Origin: Marivivens sp. LCG002
GTDB lineage: Bacteria > Pseudomonadota > Alphaproteobacteria > Rhodobacterales > Rhodobacteraceae
DNA length: 64,000 nt
Assembly: GCF_030264275.1 (NCBI RefSeq)
Contig: NZ_CP127165.1
Span: 608,001 to 672,000, forward strand
Direction: 5' to 3'
Part shown: positions 7,103-16,120 of the stretch, piece by piece
Layout of the letters: each line of letters opens with the position of its first letter
Numbering within the stretch: the first letter of the stretch is position 1
Notes under the pieces: model-generated
Told to the model about the DNA's origin: nothing
What the model saw: the letters and a program-made list of their open reading frames with translations, nothing else
Database searches by the model: none
Position numbers and translations under genes: made by a program

Positions 7103-9406
7103 CTAGCGCTTCTTCATCGCATCAAGGAGCGCCGAGCCGAAGCTTCCCGTCGTCTCGGTGCTCTTTTTCTGCGGCGCTGCCGAACGCGGGGCGTTCGAAC
7201 GAAGCGGTTTGTCCCGCTCTTGTTTGGGGGCCTTTTCGCCGCCGCCGTCCTTGCGCATGGTCAGACCGATACGCTTGCGCGGCACATCGACCTCGGTCAC
7301 GCGGACGCGCACCACGTCGCCCGCTTTGACGACCTCGTGCGGGTCTTTGACGAAACGGTCGGCAAGCTGGCTCACGTGGACAAGTCCGTCCTGATGCACG
7401 CCGATGTCAACGAATGCACCAAAGGCCGCGACGTTGGTCACGGTCCCTTCAAGGCTCATCCCGACCTTGAGGTCTTTGATGTCCTCGACCCCATCGGTAA
7501 AGGTCGCGGTCTTGAAGGTCGGACGCGGATCACGTCCCGGTTTCTCGAGTTCCGAGAAAATATCCTGAACCGTCGGAAGCCCGAATTTCTCGGTGACGAA
7601 CTCTTCGGGAGCAAGTCGGGCGAGGAGCTTGGGGTCTTTCATCACTTCGCGCAGATCGCGCCCGCAGGCCGCCACGATTTTACGAGCGACATCATAGGCT
7701 TCGGGGTGAACGGCCGAGGCGTCGAGCGGCTCTGCGCCGTCCGTAATCCGCAAGAAGCCCGCTGCCTGTTCAAACGCACGGGGACCAAGACGCGGCACCG
7801 AGAGGAGATCCTTGCGCGTGGCAAAAGCACCGTTTGCATTGCGGTATTCGACAATGGCTTCGGCGAGCGACTGACCCAGACCCGAGACCTGAGCCAAAAG
7901 CGGGGCAGAGGCCATGTTGAGATCGACACCGACCGCGTTCACGGCGTCTTCGACCACCGCTTCAAGCGACTTGCCAAGGCGGAACTGGTCCACGTCATGC
8001 TGGTATTGGCCCACGCCGATCGACTTGGGTTCGATCTTGACCAGTTCGGCGAGCGGGTCCTGAAGACGGCGGGCAATCGACACCGCGCCGCGCAAGGAGA
8101 CGTCCAGATCGGGGAATTCGCGGGCGGCAAGTTCCGAAGCCGAATAGACCGAGGCACCCGCTTCGGAAACGATGACTTTGGTGGGTTTCGGCGCAGGGAT
8201 CTGGGCCAAAAGGTCGGCGACCATCTTTTCCGTCTCGCGGCTTGCGGTGCCGTTGCCGATGGCGATCAGCTCGACATTATGCCGTTTGATCAGAGCGGCA
8301 ATCGTTGCTTGTGCACCTCGAAGGTCCATCTTGGGTTGGAACGGATAGACCGTCGCGGTCTCAAGCACCTTGCCGGTCGCATCAACGACCGCCACTTTGA
8401 CCCCAGTGCGAATGCCTGGATCAAGCCCGATGGTGGCGCGCGCACCCGCAGGCGCAGCAAGCAGTAGATCCTTGAGGTTTCGTGCAAAGACGGCAATCGC
8501 CTCTTCCTGCGCGCGTTTGCGCATCTCGGTCATAAGGTCGAGCATCATGGTCAGCGACATTTTGGTGCGCCATGTCCAGCCTGCGACCTTGGCAAGCCAG
8601 AGATCGGCTGCGCCCTGCGTGCGAACACCAAGCGCAGCGCGGACCATCGTTTCGGCTTCCTCTGCCCCGACTTCGGCGGGCGGCGCGATATCAAGGCTGA
8701 CCACCCCTTCGTTCGACGCACGAAGCATGGCAAGCGCGCGGTGGCTGGGGACATTGGCCCATTTCTCGACGTGCGCAAAATAATCCGAGAACTTTGCGCC
8801 CTTTTCCTCTTGGCCACTGATCACGGTCGAGGTGAGGACTGCGGCGCCCTGCATGTAGCTGCGCAGCTTACCCAAAAGCTCGGCATTCTCGCCAAGCCCC
8901 TCTGCAATGATGTCGCGCGCACCATTGAGCACGTCTTTGGCTTCTGCAAAGGCTTCGCATTTGAACCCCTCGGCCAAGACCTCGGGGTCGGCACCCCGAT
9001 CCGCCAAAATCGCATCGACCAAAGGCTGGAGACCTGCCTCGCGTGCGATGGTGGCGCGGGTGCGGCGCTTGGGCTTGTAGGGAAGGTAGATATCTTCGAG
9101 TGTGGCCTTGGTTTCGGCGTCGACGATGGATTTTTCAAGTTCGGGGGTGAGCTTTCCTTGCTCCCCGATTTCCTTGAGGATCGAAGCCCGCCGTGCCTCG
9201 AGTTCGCGCAGATAGCCGAGACGGTCGGCCAGCGTGCGAAGCTGGGTATCATCAAGCCCGCCCGTCACCTCTTTGCGATAGCGGGCGATAAAGGGCACCG
9301 TCGCGCCTTCGTCCAAAAGAGCAACCGCCGCTGCGACCTGATCGCCCCTTGCGCCGATTTCCCCTGCAATCGTGAGTGCGATGCGACGTGCGGTGTCCTG
9401 TGCCAT
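7103..9406 (-). CDS. tex: Tex-family S1 RNA-binding transcription accessory protein
   Basis: A full-length 767-aa Tex. In order it has the N-terminal helical domain ([14 protein letters not shown]), a YqgF/RuvC-like domain ([17 protein letters not shown] near residue 325), helix-hairpin-helix repeats ([19 protein letters not shown] near 520) and a C-terminal S1 domain ([21 protein letters not shown] near 650). Tex is a nucleic-acid-binding factor related to eukaryotic Spt6. AAGGGGGG precedes the ATG. The tail after the S1 domain is basic and low-complexity. It converges on the N-hydroxylase operon. Confidence 0.96.
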   Translation of the reverse strand: MAQDTARRIALTIAGEIGARGDQVAAAVALLDEGATVPFIARYRKEVTGGLDDTQLRTLADRLGYLRELEARRASILKEIGEQGKLTPELEKSIVDAETKATLEDIYLPYKPKRRTRATIAREAGLQPLVDAILADRGADPEVLAEGFKCEAFAEAKDVLNGARDIIAEGLGENAELLGKLRSYMQGAAVLTSTVISGQEEKGAKFSDYFAHVEKWANVPSHRALAMLRASNEGVVSLDIAPPAEVGAEEAETMVRAALGVRTQGAADLWLAKVAGWTWRTKMSLTMMLDLMTEMRKRAQEEAIAVFARNLKDLLLAAPAGARATIGLDPGIRTGVKVAVVDATGKVLETATVYPFQPKMDLRGAQATIAALIKRHNVELIAIGNGTASRETEKMVADLLAQIPAPKPTKVIVSEAGASVYSASELAAREFPDLDVSLRGAVSIARRLQDPLAELVKIEPKSIGVGQYQHDVDQFRLGKSLEAVVEDAVNAVGVDLNMASAPLLAQVSGLGQSLAEAIVEYRNANGAFATRKDLLSVPRLGPRAFEQAAGFLRITDGAEPLDASAVHPEAYDVARKIVAACGRDLREVMKDPKLLARLAPEEFVTEKFGLPTVQDIFSELEKPGRDPRPTFKTATFTDGVEDIKDLKVGMSLEGTVTNVAAFGAFVDIGVHQDGLVHVSQLADRFVKDPHEVVKAGDVVRVRVTEVDVPRKRIGLTMRKDGGGEKAPKQERDKPLRSNAPRSAAPQKKSTETTGSFGSALLDAMKKR

Positions 9407-9582
9407 TCGGCCCCCCTTGATTCTGCTCGGACCGCTGTTCTAGCGAGAGCAAGGACAAGCGCCAAGGCGCATCCCCTCACTCATTTCCTCACAACGCTGC
9501 GAAAGAGCGCTCTGCTACTTGCAAAATAACAGTTTCCCCTACATAGACAGCCGTTGAAACTCTCGCTCTTGGGCTGCTGTTA

Positions 9583-11385
9583 ATGACTGATCTTACGCAT
9601 ATCCGGAACTTTTCCATCGTGGCGCACATCGACCACGGTAAATCCACTCTGGCAGACCGTCTGATCCAGTCCACAGCCACCGTCGCCGACCGCGATATGA
9701 AGGCCCAGCTTCTCGACTCAATGGACATCGAGCGCGAGCGCGGCATCACGATCAAGGCGAACACCGTCCGCATTGATTACAAGGCGGATAATGGCGAGAC
9801 CTATGTTCTCAACCTGATCGACACTCCCGGACACGTTGACTTTGCCTACGAAGTGTCGCGCTCCATGCGCGCGGTCGAAGGCTCGCTTCTTGTTGTGGAC
9901 TCGACCCAAGGTGTCGAAGCGCAGACCCTCGCCAACGTCTATCAAGCGATCGAAGCTGACCACGAGATTGTGCCCGTTCTGAACAAGATCGACCTTCCTG
10001 CCGCCGACTGCGCACGCGTGGCCGCCCAGATCGAGGATGTGATCGGTATCGACGCCTCCAACGCGCTTCAGGTCTCGGCCAAGTCGGGTATCGGCATCAA
10101 GGAAACGCTCGAAGCCATCGTGCACCGCCTTCCTGCCCCCAAGGGCGAGCGTGACGCACCGCTCAAGGCGATGCTCGTCGACTCGTGGTATGACGCCTAT
10201 CTCGGCGTTGTCGTGCTTGTCCGCATCGTCGACGGCGTGCTCAAGAAAAACGACCGCGTCCGCTTTATGTCGAACGGCACCGTGCACCATGTGGACCGCA
10301 TCGGCGTCTTCAAACCCGGCATGCTCCCCGTCGAGGAACTCGGGCCGGGCGAAATCGGCTTTCTCACCGCTTCGATCAAACAGGTGCGTGACACCCGCGT
10401 CGGTGACACCATCACCAGCGAGAAAAAGGGCGCCGAAGTCGCGCTTCCCGGCTTCAAGCCGTCCCAGCCCGTTGTGTTCTGCGGCCTCTTCCCCGTCGAC
10501 AGCTCCGAGTTCGAGGACCTGCGCGATGCCATCGAGAAACTCGCGCTCAACGATGCCTCCTTCTCCTTCGAGATGGAAACCTCTGCCGCACTCGGCTTCG
10601 GGTTCCGCTGCGGCTTCCTCGGTCTTTTGCACCTCGAGGTGATCCGCGACCGCATCGAGCGTGAATACAACATCGACCTGATCACCACTGCGCCTTCGGT
10701 GGTCTATCACCTCCACATGAAGTCGGGCGAAGTTAAAGAGCTTCACAACCCCGCCGACATGCCCGAAGTGACCACCATCGACCACATCGAAGAGCCGCGC
10801 ATCAAGGCCACCATCATGGTGCCCGACGAATATCTCGGCGATGTGCTCAAACTCTGTCAGGATCGCCGCGGCGTGCAGCTCAACCTTGCCTATGCAGGGG
10901 TGTCCCGCGCCATGGTGGAATATGACCTTCCGCTCAACGAAGTGGTGTTCGACTTCTACGACCGCCTGAAATCCGTGACCAAGGGCTATGCGTCCTTCGA
11001 CTATGCGGTGACGGGCTACCGCGAGGATAACCTCGTCAAAATGTCGATCCTTGTGAACGACGAACCTGTGGATGCACTCTCGATGCTGGTGCACCGTGAC
11101 CGCGCCGAAATGCGTGGCCGCGCCATGTGCGAAAAGCTCAAGGACCTCATCCCCCGCCACATGTTCAAAATCCCGATCCAGGCGGCCATCGGCGCCAAGG
11201 TCATCGCCCGCGAGACCCTTTCGGCCCTGCGCAAGGACGTGACCGCCAAATGCTACGGCGGCGACGCCACCCGAAAGCGCAAGCTGCTCGACAAGCAGAA
11301 GGCGGGTAAGAAAAAGATGCGCCAGTTCGGCAAAGTGGAAATCCCGCAAGAGGCCTTTATCTCGGCCCTCAAGATGGACAACTAA
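9583..11385 (+). CDS. lepA: Elongation factor 4 (LepA), ribosome-associated GTPase
   Basis: A full-length 600-aa translational GTPase. G1 is [14 protein letters not shown], the switch region has [10 protein letters not shown]3 is DTPGHVD and G4 is NKID. Downstream come the EF-G-like domains and the LepA-specific C-terminus, including [20 protein letters not shown] and KVEIPQEAF. LepA acts on stalled or mistranslocated ribosomes. It appears to be transcribed alone and ends at a strong terminator. Confidence 0.98.
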   Translation: MTDLTHIRNFSIVAHIDHGKSTLADRLIQSTATVADRDMKAQLLDSMDIERERGITIKANTVRIDYKADNGETYVLNLIDTPGHVDFAYEVSRSMRAVEGSLLVVDSTQGVEAQTLANVYQAIEADHEIVPVLNKIDLPAADCARVAAQIEDVIGIDASNALQVSAKSGIGIKETLEAIVHRLPAPKGERDAPLKAMLVDSWYDAYLGVVVLVRIVDGVLKKNDRVRFMSNGTVHHVDRIGVFKPGMLPVEELGPGEIGFLTASIKQVRDTRVGDTITSEKKGAEVALPGFKPSQPVVFCGLFPVDSSEFEDLRDAIEKLALNDASFSFEMETSAALGFGFRCGFLGLLHLEVIRDRIEREYNIDLITTAPSVVYHLHMKSGEVKELHNPADMPEVTTIDHIEEPRIKATIMVPDEYLGDVLKLCQDRRGVQLNLAYAGVSRAMVEYDLPLNEVVFDFYDRLKSVTKGYASFDYAVTGYREDNLVKMSILVNDEPVDALSMLVHRDRAEMRGRAMCEKLKDLIPRHMFKIPIQAAIGAKVIARETLSALRKDVTAKCYGGDATRKRKLLDKQKAGKKKMRQFGKVEIPQEAFISALKMDN

Positions 11386-11387
11386 AA

Positions 11388-11416
11388 CAAAGCCCCGCAG
11401 ACGCGGGGCTTTTTGT
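11388..11416 (+). terminator. Rho-independent terminator of lepA
   Basis: A perfect 8-bp stem (AGCCCCGC/GCGGGGCT) with an AGAC loop begins six bases after the lepA stop and is followed by TTTTTG. An A-rich stretch on the other side is weak, so it mainly serves the + strand. Confidence 0.93.
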
Positions 11417-11580
11417 TTGGGCCTAAGTATCTTTTGAAGTGGGATGAGGTAAGCTGTCGGATTTGTAACTTTAACGAGAAAATTATCGTTGACTGACCGC
11501 CTATTGGGGTGAACGTTGTAGCTAAAAGAAAACACCGAAAGCGGTGAAATGCTGCACTTTATCTTGAACTGGGGAACGAA

Positions 11581-12039
11581 ATGTCAGACGAAATGAATGC
11601 TGAGTTCTTTAGCGCAACCGACATTGTTCGCGTTGTGAATACCACGACTTCGAACGTTCGAATTATCAATATGGATACCCAAAAGTCGGCAGACTTCTAT
11701 CCGCAAATGATGAAAGATATCACGATCCGTATACCCTGGCTCTATCCCGGCAACGACATGCTCAAGAACCAGATGCGAGCCTTGATTGTCCAACTTCTGG
11801 ATCGCAACAAGTATATCTACATCTATGAAGAAAAAGGTCTGATTCACGCGAACGAGGCGAAGGGGGTCTACAGTCCAATCCTCGGCTACTCCAAGGCGAA
11901 TGCAAAGTACGGACTATGGATTAGAGATCACACCGTCTCGCTCGAAAATCCTGCCGACACATATTACAAAGGTGGTCCTGCGATCAAACCGCATTCGATC
12001 GAAGAGAGTGCCTTTGGGAACGGCCAGCCAACCAGTTAG
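11581..12039 (+). CDS. Orphan protein of unknown function, AT-rich
   Basis: I do not recognise this 152-aa protein. It begins MSDEMNAEFF and is rich in Asn, Tyr and Ile, with NKYIYIYEEKG near residue 80 and YGLWIRDHTVSLENPADTYY near 110. It looks like a small soluble beta-rich protein, without signal peptide or membrane segment. A GGGGAACGAA ribosome site precedes the ATG. Codon use is visibly more AT-rich than in the neighbours, which suggests acquisition by transfer. It stands alone, 195 bp after lepA, with a TTGACT box near 11489 as a possible -35. Confidence 0.62.
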   Translation: MSDEMNAEFFSATDIVRVVNTTTSNVRIINMDTQKSADFYPQMMKDITIRIPWLYPGNDMLKNQMRALIVQLLDRNKYIYIYEEKGLIHANEAKGVYSPILGYSKANAKYGLWIRDHTVSLENPADTYYKGGPAIKPHSIEESAFGNGQPTS

Positions 12040-12083
12040 GTCCATTCAAGTTATTGCACTTGTTCGGCTTCGCTCAGCTCTGA

Positions 12084-12097
12084 TTGACTCAAATCAA
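12084..12097. promoter_or_regulatory. Candidate FNR/FnrL-type binding site
   Basis: TTGACTCAAATCAA matches the Crp/FNR consensus TTGAT-N4-ATCAA at all but one position. Its centre lies about 63 bp upstream of the first of two small membrane-protein genes. This suggests oxygen-responsive control; the assignment is inferred from the motif alone. Confidence 0.5.
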
Positions 12098-12153
12098 TCC
12101 CTTCTTTGCCGTTCTCTGATCTACTGAGGGTAATCGGTAGAGGAGGAAGGCCT

Positions 12154-12336
12154 ATGCTTCGACTTGCGACTGTTCTGTTTTCCCTTATTGCGACGACGCT
12201 TGCGGGGTCGTTTGTAGTGGCGGCTCTGACGATGGGGATGGTCACATTGGAGCCGATTTTGGCGGCGGCGGCGATTGGCGCTCTCCTGGCGGTGCCTGCC
12301 TCGCTCATTGTCGCGAAAAAGATCGTGACCGCCTAG
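12154..12336 (+). CDS. 60-aa membrane protein (Rhodobacterales family often mislabelled CTP synthetase)
   Basis: A small inner-membrane protein with two hydrophobic segments: LATVLFSLIATTLAGSFVVA near residues 4-23 and PILAAAAIGALLAVPASLIV near 31-50. It ends in a basic AKKIVTA. The sequence resembles a short family widespread in Rhodobacterales that databases often wrongly call CTP synthetase. It has none of that enzyme's domains. AGGAGGAAGG lies three bases from the ATG at 12154, so I prefer this to an in-frame codon further upstream. The function is unknown. Confidence 0.8.
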   Translation: MLRLATVLFSLIATTLAGSFVVAALTMGMVTLEPILAAAAIGALLAVPASLIVAKKIVTA

Positions 12337-12390
12337 GCGACGGAACATGCCGCGTGCTGCGTATCACTCCTGCAAGACCAGGAGGCTACC

Positions 12391-12471
12391 ATGACCCGAT
12401 TGTCCGTTATCTATCTCGCCTTGATCGCCACGCTCAGCAGCTTGGCCGTCTATTCGTCGGTGGTCTTTTAG
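12391..12471 (+). CDS. 26-aa single-pass membrane microprotein
   Basis: This very short frame encodes MTRLSVIYLALIATLSSLAV plus a YSSVVF tail. Almost the whole protein is one hydrophobic helix after a single arginine, giving an N-in orientation by the positive-inside rule. A near-perfect ribosome site (AGGAGG) lies five bases before the ATG. It sits 54 bp after the 60-aa membrane-protein gene and probably shares its transcript. Its stop overlaps the end of the convergent hydrolase gene. Translation is likely but unproven. Confidence 0.6.
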   Translation: MTRLSVIYLALIATLSSLAVYSSVVF

Positions 12472-13211
12472 GCGTTGAGGAAATTGCGCACCGAGGCTTC
12501 GAATTCGCGGGGCTTTTCCGCATGGAGCCAATGGCCCGTCCCCGGAATTTTCGCAAAATAGCTGTTCGGGAAAAGCTCTTTGATCCGCGCGCGATATTCG
12601 GGTTTGACATAGTCGGACTCGGCCCCCGATAGAAACAGCGTCGGTCCTGAGAACTGGCCCGTCACCTCGGGAAAGCCGACGATCTTGTCCATCTCGGCCT
12701 CGAGCACGTCGAAGTTCAGCTTCCAGCGCTTTTCCTTGAGATCGAGCGACTGGAGAAAGAAATCCCGCAACCCCGGTCCAAGGTGCTCAAGCTGTTCGGC
12801 AGCGTCCGAGCGGCTCTGCACGCGGGAAAGATCGACAGCGCGCATGGCGTCGATATTGCCCGTTTGCGTGTGGGTGTAGGCCACGGGCGCGATATCCGCG
12901 ACCACCAGTTTGCGCACTTTATCAGGATGACGGAGCGCAAGGAGCATCGACGCCTTGCCGCCCATCGAGTGGCCGACCACATCCCATTGCCCGTCGATCA
13001 CATCCGCCAGATCGTCCCCGAGTTCGGGATAGGAATGCGTATCTTTCCAAGGGCTTGAGCCGTGGTTGCGCATGTCCACACAGACAACCTCGCGCTCGTC
13101 CGAAAGCCGCTTGGCAATCACGCCCCAATTGCGGGCTGAACCGAAAAGCCCATGTGCAATCAGGAGGTTCGGTCGGTCTGTCGGGGTGCCGTGGCGGATC
13201 GTGTTCAACAT
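12468..13211 (-). CDS. Alpha/beta hydrolase, YbfF-like esterase
   Basis: A 247-aa cytosolic alpha/beta-hydrolase. The oxyanion region is HGLFGSARNWG, the nucleophile elbow is GHSMGG (serine near residue 82), the acid is in SGAESDYV, and the catalytic histidine is in GTGHWLHAEKP. The length and the HGLFGS...NWG opening match the YbfF esterase group, which cleaves short acyl esters or thioesters. GGAG sits six bases before the ATG. The natural substrate is unknown. Confidence 0.88.
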   Translation of the reverse strand: MLNTIRHGTPTDRPNLLIAHGLFGSARNWGVIAKRLSDEREVVCVDMRNHGSSPWKDTHSYPELGDDLADVIDGQWDVVGHSMGGKASMLLALRHPDKVRKLVVADIAPVAYTHTQTGNIDAMRAVDLSRVQSRSDAAEQLEHLGPGLRDFFLQSLDLKEKRWKLNFDVLEAEMDKIVGFPEVTGQFSGPTLFLSGAESDYVKPEYRARIKELFPNSYFAKIPGTGHWLHAEKPREFEASVRNFLNA

Positions 13212-13288
13212 ACATCACTCCATAGTCATAAGCGGCAAAAGGAGCCAGAGGGTTTGAGCGGATCACCGCCGATAGGATATCTGGGCGC

Positions 13289-13660
13289 ATGCAACGCGCC
13301 AGTTACGAAAACGATCTGATTCCGCTCGAGAGCCTGCTTGAGGAGAAGCTTCGCCTCAGGACGGGACATTTGCGCGACCGTCTGTCAAAGGCACGTTATC
13401 GGCTCCCGCGGCGTCTGCGCAAGGATGTGGAGTTCATCCTTCAGGCCGATTACATGACCCGGAACCCCCATCTTGCCATCATGGTCAGTGAAACGCGGTT
13501 TCAGGGGGCAGTCCGCGCAATCTCGGCCTATCTGGCCGATCTCGATCCCGCGCAAGAGCGCAAGAACCGTCTTTTGAACCTTGCCGCTCTGATCGCGCTT
13601 TATGTGCTCATGACGGGCGCGGGGGTGGTCGGCGTCATGGTCTGGCGTGATCTCGTCTAG
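13289..13660 (+). CDS. Hypothetical protein with C-terminal membrane anchor
   Basis: I do not recognise this 123-aa protein. Residues 1-90 are basic and helical (LRTGHLRDRLSKARYRLPRR). One hydrophobic segment, LLNLAALIALYVLMTGAGVV, lies near residues 95-117, followed by a short MVWRDLV tail, so it is probably anchored to the inner membrane by its C-terminus. Its last four bases overlap the end of the convergent photolyase gene. Confidence 0.65.
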   Translation: MQRASYENDLIPLESLLEEKLRLRTGHLRDRLSKARYRLPRRLRKDVEFILQADYMTRNPHLAIMVSETRFQGAVRAISAYLADLDPAQERKNRLLNLAALIALYVLMTGAGVVGVMVWRDLV

Positions 13661-15153
13661 AACTTGAGCGAAAGCTGCAAAGGGTCTGCCGATTTGGAGG
13701 GCTTGCGGCGGGGAGTCGATTTGCGGCTGGCGTGCTTGGCGATGACCCGCGCGGTTTCCTCGGAGTGCCTTGATGCCTTGCGGATCGCATAGACCGCGTC
13801 GCGTGCCGCTTTGGTCGCAGCGGAGTGATCCACGATGGGCACGGGATAGGACGTCCGTTCCCCCCATTTCCACGGCTCGTGCACAAAGGCATCGGGCACG
13901 CGGTCAAGTTCGGGAACGTAGCGGCGGATAAAAACCCCCTGCGGGTCGTGGTCATAGCTCTGTTTGATCGGGTTATAGATGCGGACGGTGTTCATTCCCG
14001 TTGTGCCGGACTGCATCTGCACCTGTGGCCAATGGATGCCGGGTTCATAGTCCACAAAGCGGCGGGCAAGGAAAAGCCCGCTTTCCCGCCATGGCAGCCA
14101 AAGGTGATAGCTCGCAAACGACATGAGCATCGCTCTCATGCGGAAATTGAGCCAACCGTGTCGGTCGAGGGCGCGTAGGCACGCATCGGCAAAGGGATAA
14201 CCCGTTCGCCCCTCCATAAACGCGGCAAGTCGTTCGGGGTCGCCCGTTTCGGGTCTCAGCCCGTCATAGGCCGAATGCATGTTGGCAAACTCGATGGCGG
14301 GATCGTCTTCGAGTTTCTGGATAAAATGGCAATGCCAGTGCAAGCGACCTGAAAAAGAGGTCAGAGAGTTCCGCCATGCCTTGGTCGCGGGGCCCGGCTC
14401 TAATTCGTTGAGCCTCCGCCATGTAGCCTGCGCGGCCTCGCGCATCGAAAGCGTGCCCCATGTCAAATGCGGCGAAATCCGCGAGCTTGCGTCAAAGGCA
14501 GTGACGGGGCTCGACATCTCGAAACGGTAGTTGCGCCCGCGCACGTGAAGGAAGCTGTCCAGCGTGCGGAGCGCGACCTGTCGCCCACCGCTCTGACGTT
14601 CGGGGCAGGGATCGGAGGCGAGCCCAAGTTCGCGCCCGTTTGGAATATGGGTGGGAAGGTCACACTGCGGCGTGGAGAGGCGCTTGGGTGCGGGCGTGAT
14701 CGGTTCGGCCATCACGCGGTCCCAGTGGCTGGCCCAGCCGTTACGCGACCCAAGCCGTCTGACCACTCCGGTCTGGGTGATTTCATTCCACGGGGTTTGG
14801 TGCCCTTTGGTCCAGGCGGCCACGCGTTTGTCGCGCGCATAGGTCCAAGCGTTGCCCGTTTCCTCATGGCTCCAAAGGGTGACGCCACCGAACCGCGCGT
14901 GGATGAGGTCAAGCGCGTCAACTGCGTCCATTTGCAGGACGAAAAGCTCGGAGCCTCTTGCACGCAGGGCTGTTTGCAGCTCGCTCAGGCAGTCGCGGAC
15001 AAAGTCCCATTGACGCGCGGAACTGTCTTCAAGCCGCCAATATTCGGGCTCGACGATATAGACGGGAAGCACCGCGCCCCGCTCGGCCGCATTGAACAAA
15101 GGCCGGTGATCCTCGATCCTGAGATCCCGCTTGAACCAGACAACGTTGATCAC
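13657..15153 (-). CDS. FAD-dependent DNA photolyase/cryptochrome family protein
   Basis: A 498-aa protein with an N-terminal alpha/beta antenna domain (VVWFKRDLRIEDH) and a C-terminal FAD-binding helical domain. In the latter are RTGYPFADACLRAL, GWLNFRMRAMLMSFASYHL, and the flavin loop GIHWPQVQMQSGTTGMNT. Such proteins repair UV photoproducts with blue light or act as photoreceptors; which class this is cannot be settled by eye. The start is a GTG preceded by GAGGGGAAGAC. It follows the DUF817 gene by 57 bp on the same strand. The C-terminal 40 residues are basic and variable. Confidence 0.9.
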   Translation of the reverse strand: MINVVWFKRDLRIEDHRPLFNAAERGAVLPVYIVEPEYWRLEDSSARQWDFVRDCLSELQTALRARGSELFVLQMDAVDALDLIHARFGGVTLWSHEETGNAWTYARDKRVAAWTKGHQTPWNEITQTGVVRRLGSRNGWASHWDRVMAEPITPAPKRLSTPQCDLPTHIPNGRELGLASDPCPERQSGGRQVALRTLDSFLHVRGRNYRFEMSSPVTAFDASSRISPHLTWGTLSMREAAQATWRRLNELEPGPATKAWRNSLTSFSGRLHWHCHFIQKLEDDPAIEFANMHSAYDGLRPETGDPERLAAFMEGRTGYPFADACLRALDRHGWLNFRMRAMLMSFASYHLWLPWRESGLFLARRFVDYEPGIHWPQVQMQSGTTGMNTVRIYNPIKQSYDHDPQGVFIRRYVPELDRVPDAFVHEPWKWGERTSYPVPIVDHSAATKAARDAVYAIRKASRHSEETARVIAKHASRKSTPRRKPSKSADPLQLSLKF

Positions 15154-15210
15154 GTCTTCCCCTCTGACTTGGCAAGGAGAGAGTTAGCGCGACGCCTCTG
15201 GGCGGCAAGG

Positions 15211-16056
15211 TCAGCCTGCGGGTCTGTTCGGGTCGATCGGACCTTTTGACAATGGTTCGCGCAGAACAAGCGTCACAGTGCCGAACGCCACATAGAGCAG
15301 CATATACCACGATCCCATCTTCGAGAAATTCACCAGATCGGATGCGGATTGGCCGTTATAAAGCCATGTCTGCGTGGCCGTCCCCACGTTCTCGGCGATC
15401 CAGAGAAAGAATGAGGACAGAAAAGCCGCAAGCGGAAGGGGCATCCAATACCAGCGCCCGATCTCGAACCAGATCCGCGTGCGCCAGAAGAGAAGGAGGG
15501 AGCAGAGGAAAATACCGATCCGCAGATCGGGTATGAAGTGGTGGGTAAAGAAGTTGAGGTAGATCACCCCCGCAAAAAGGAGCGTCAGCGCATAGGGCGG
15601 AAAGGGTGCAAAACGCATATCAAAGAGCCGGATGGCACGCGCCATAAAGCTCCCCACCGACGCATACATGAATCCCGAAAAGAGCGGCACGCCCGCGATT
15701 TTGAGAACGCCCGCTCCGGGGTAATCCCAACTCCCCATATGGAGTTTGAACACCTCCATGATGGTGCCTGTAAGGTGGAACAACAAGATCACCTTGGCTT
15801 CCGAGAAGGTCTCCAGCTTGAAAACGAGGAAAAGGATCTGGAGCGTCAACGCATAGGCGACCAGAGCGTCGTATCGTGCAATCGGCCAATCGGCTTGCCA
15901 GATTTTGCTCGAGACGATCATCCCGACGAGAAGCAGACCGCCAAAGAGCGTGGCCCAGCCCATCTTGACGACGAACATGACGAATTCGGTAATCGGGGTC
16001 GGGAGTTTGGCGCGGAGCCAGTCGCCCAATCGCCTCTCGAGCGTTCTTGTCTGCAT
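15211..16056 (-). CDS. DUF817 integral membrane protein
   Basis: A 281-aa protein with about eight hydrophobic segments. Conserved-looking features are FHLTGTIMEVFKLHMGSWDY near residue 95, a region with FTHHFIPDLR near 170, and WIAENVGTATQTW near 225. This pattern identifies DUF817, whose function is unknown. The ATG at 16056 avoids reading back through the glyA terminator. The gene probably heads a two-gene unit with the photolyase. Confidence 0.85.
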   Translation of the reverse strand: MQTRTLERRLGDWLRAKLPTPITEFVMFVVKMGWATLFGGLLLVGMIVSSKIWQADWPIARYDALVAYALTLQILFLVFKLETFSEAKVILLFHLTGTIMEVFKLHMGSWDYPGAGVLKIAGVPLFSGFMYASVGSFMARAIRLFDMRFAPFPPYALTLLFAGVIYLNFFTHHFIPDLRIGIFLCSLLLFWRTRIWFEIGRWYWMPLPLAAFLSSFFLWIAENVGTATQTWLYNGQSASDLVNFSKMGSWYMLLYVAFGTVTLVLREPLSKGPIDPNRPAG

Positions 16057-16073
16057 AGTGCAGCCATAAATAG

Positions 16074-16098
16074 AAAAAGGGGGCCTGTCAGCCCCCTT
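16074..16098 (-). terminator. Rho-independent terminator of glyA
   Basis: Read on the minus strand, AAGGGGGC and GCCCCCTT pair around a six-base loop and run into a T tract. It lies 23 bp after the glyA stop and separates glyA from the DUF817 gene. Confidence 0.9.
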
Positions 16099-16120
16099 AA
16101 ACGTTAGTGTGTTGCTGCTC

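Noticed and set aside
9718-11535. 605-codon open frame antisense to lepA
   Set aside because: It mirrors lepA codon structure and GC-rich third positions; the protein is His/Asp/Val-rich with no recognisable domain.
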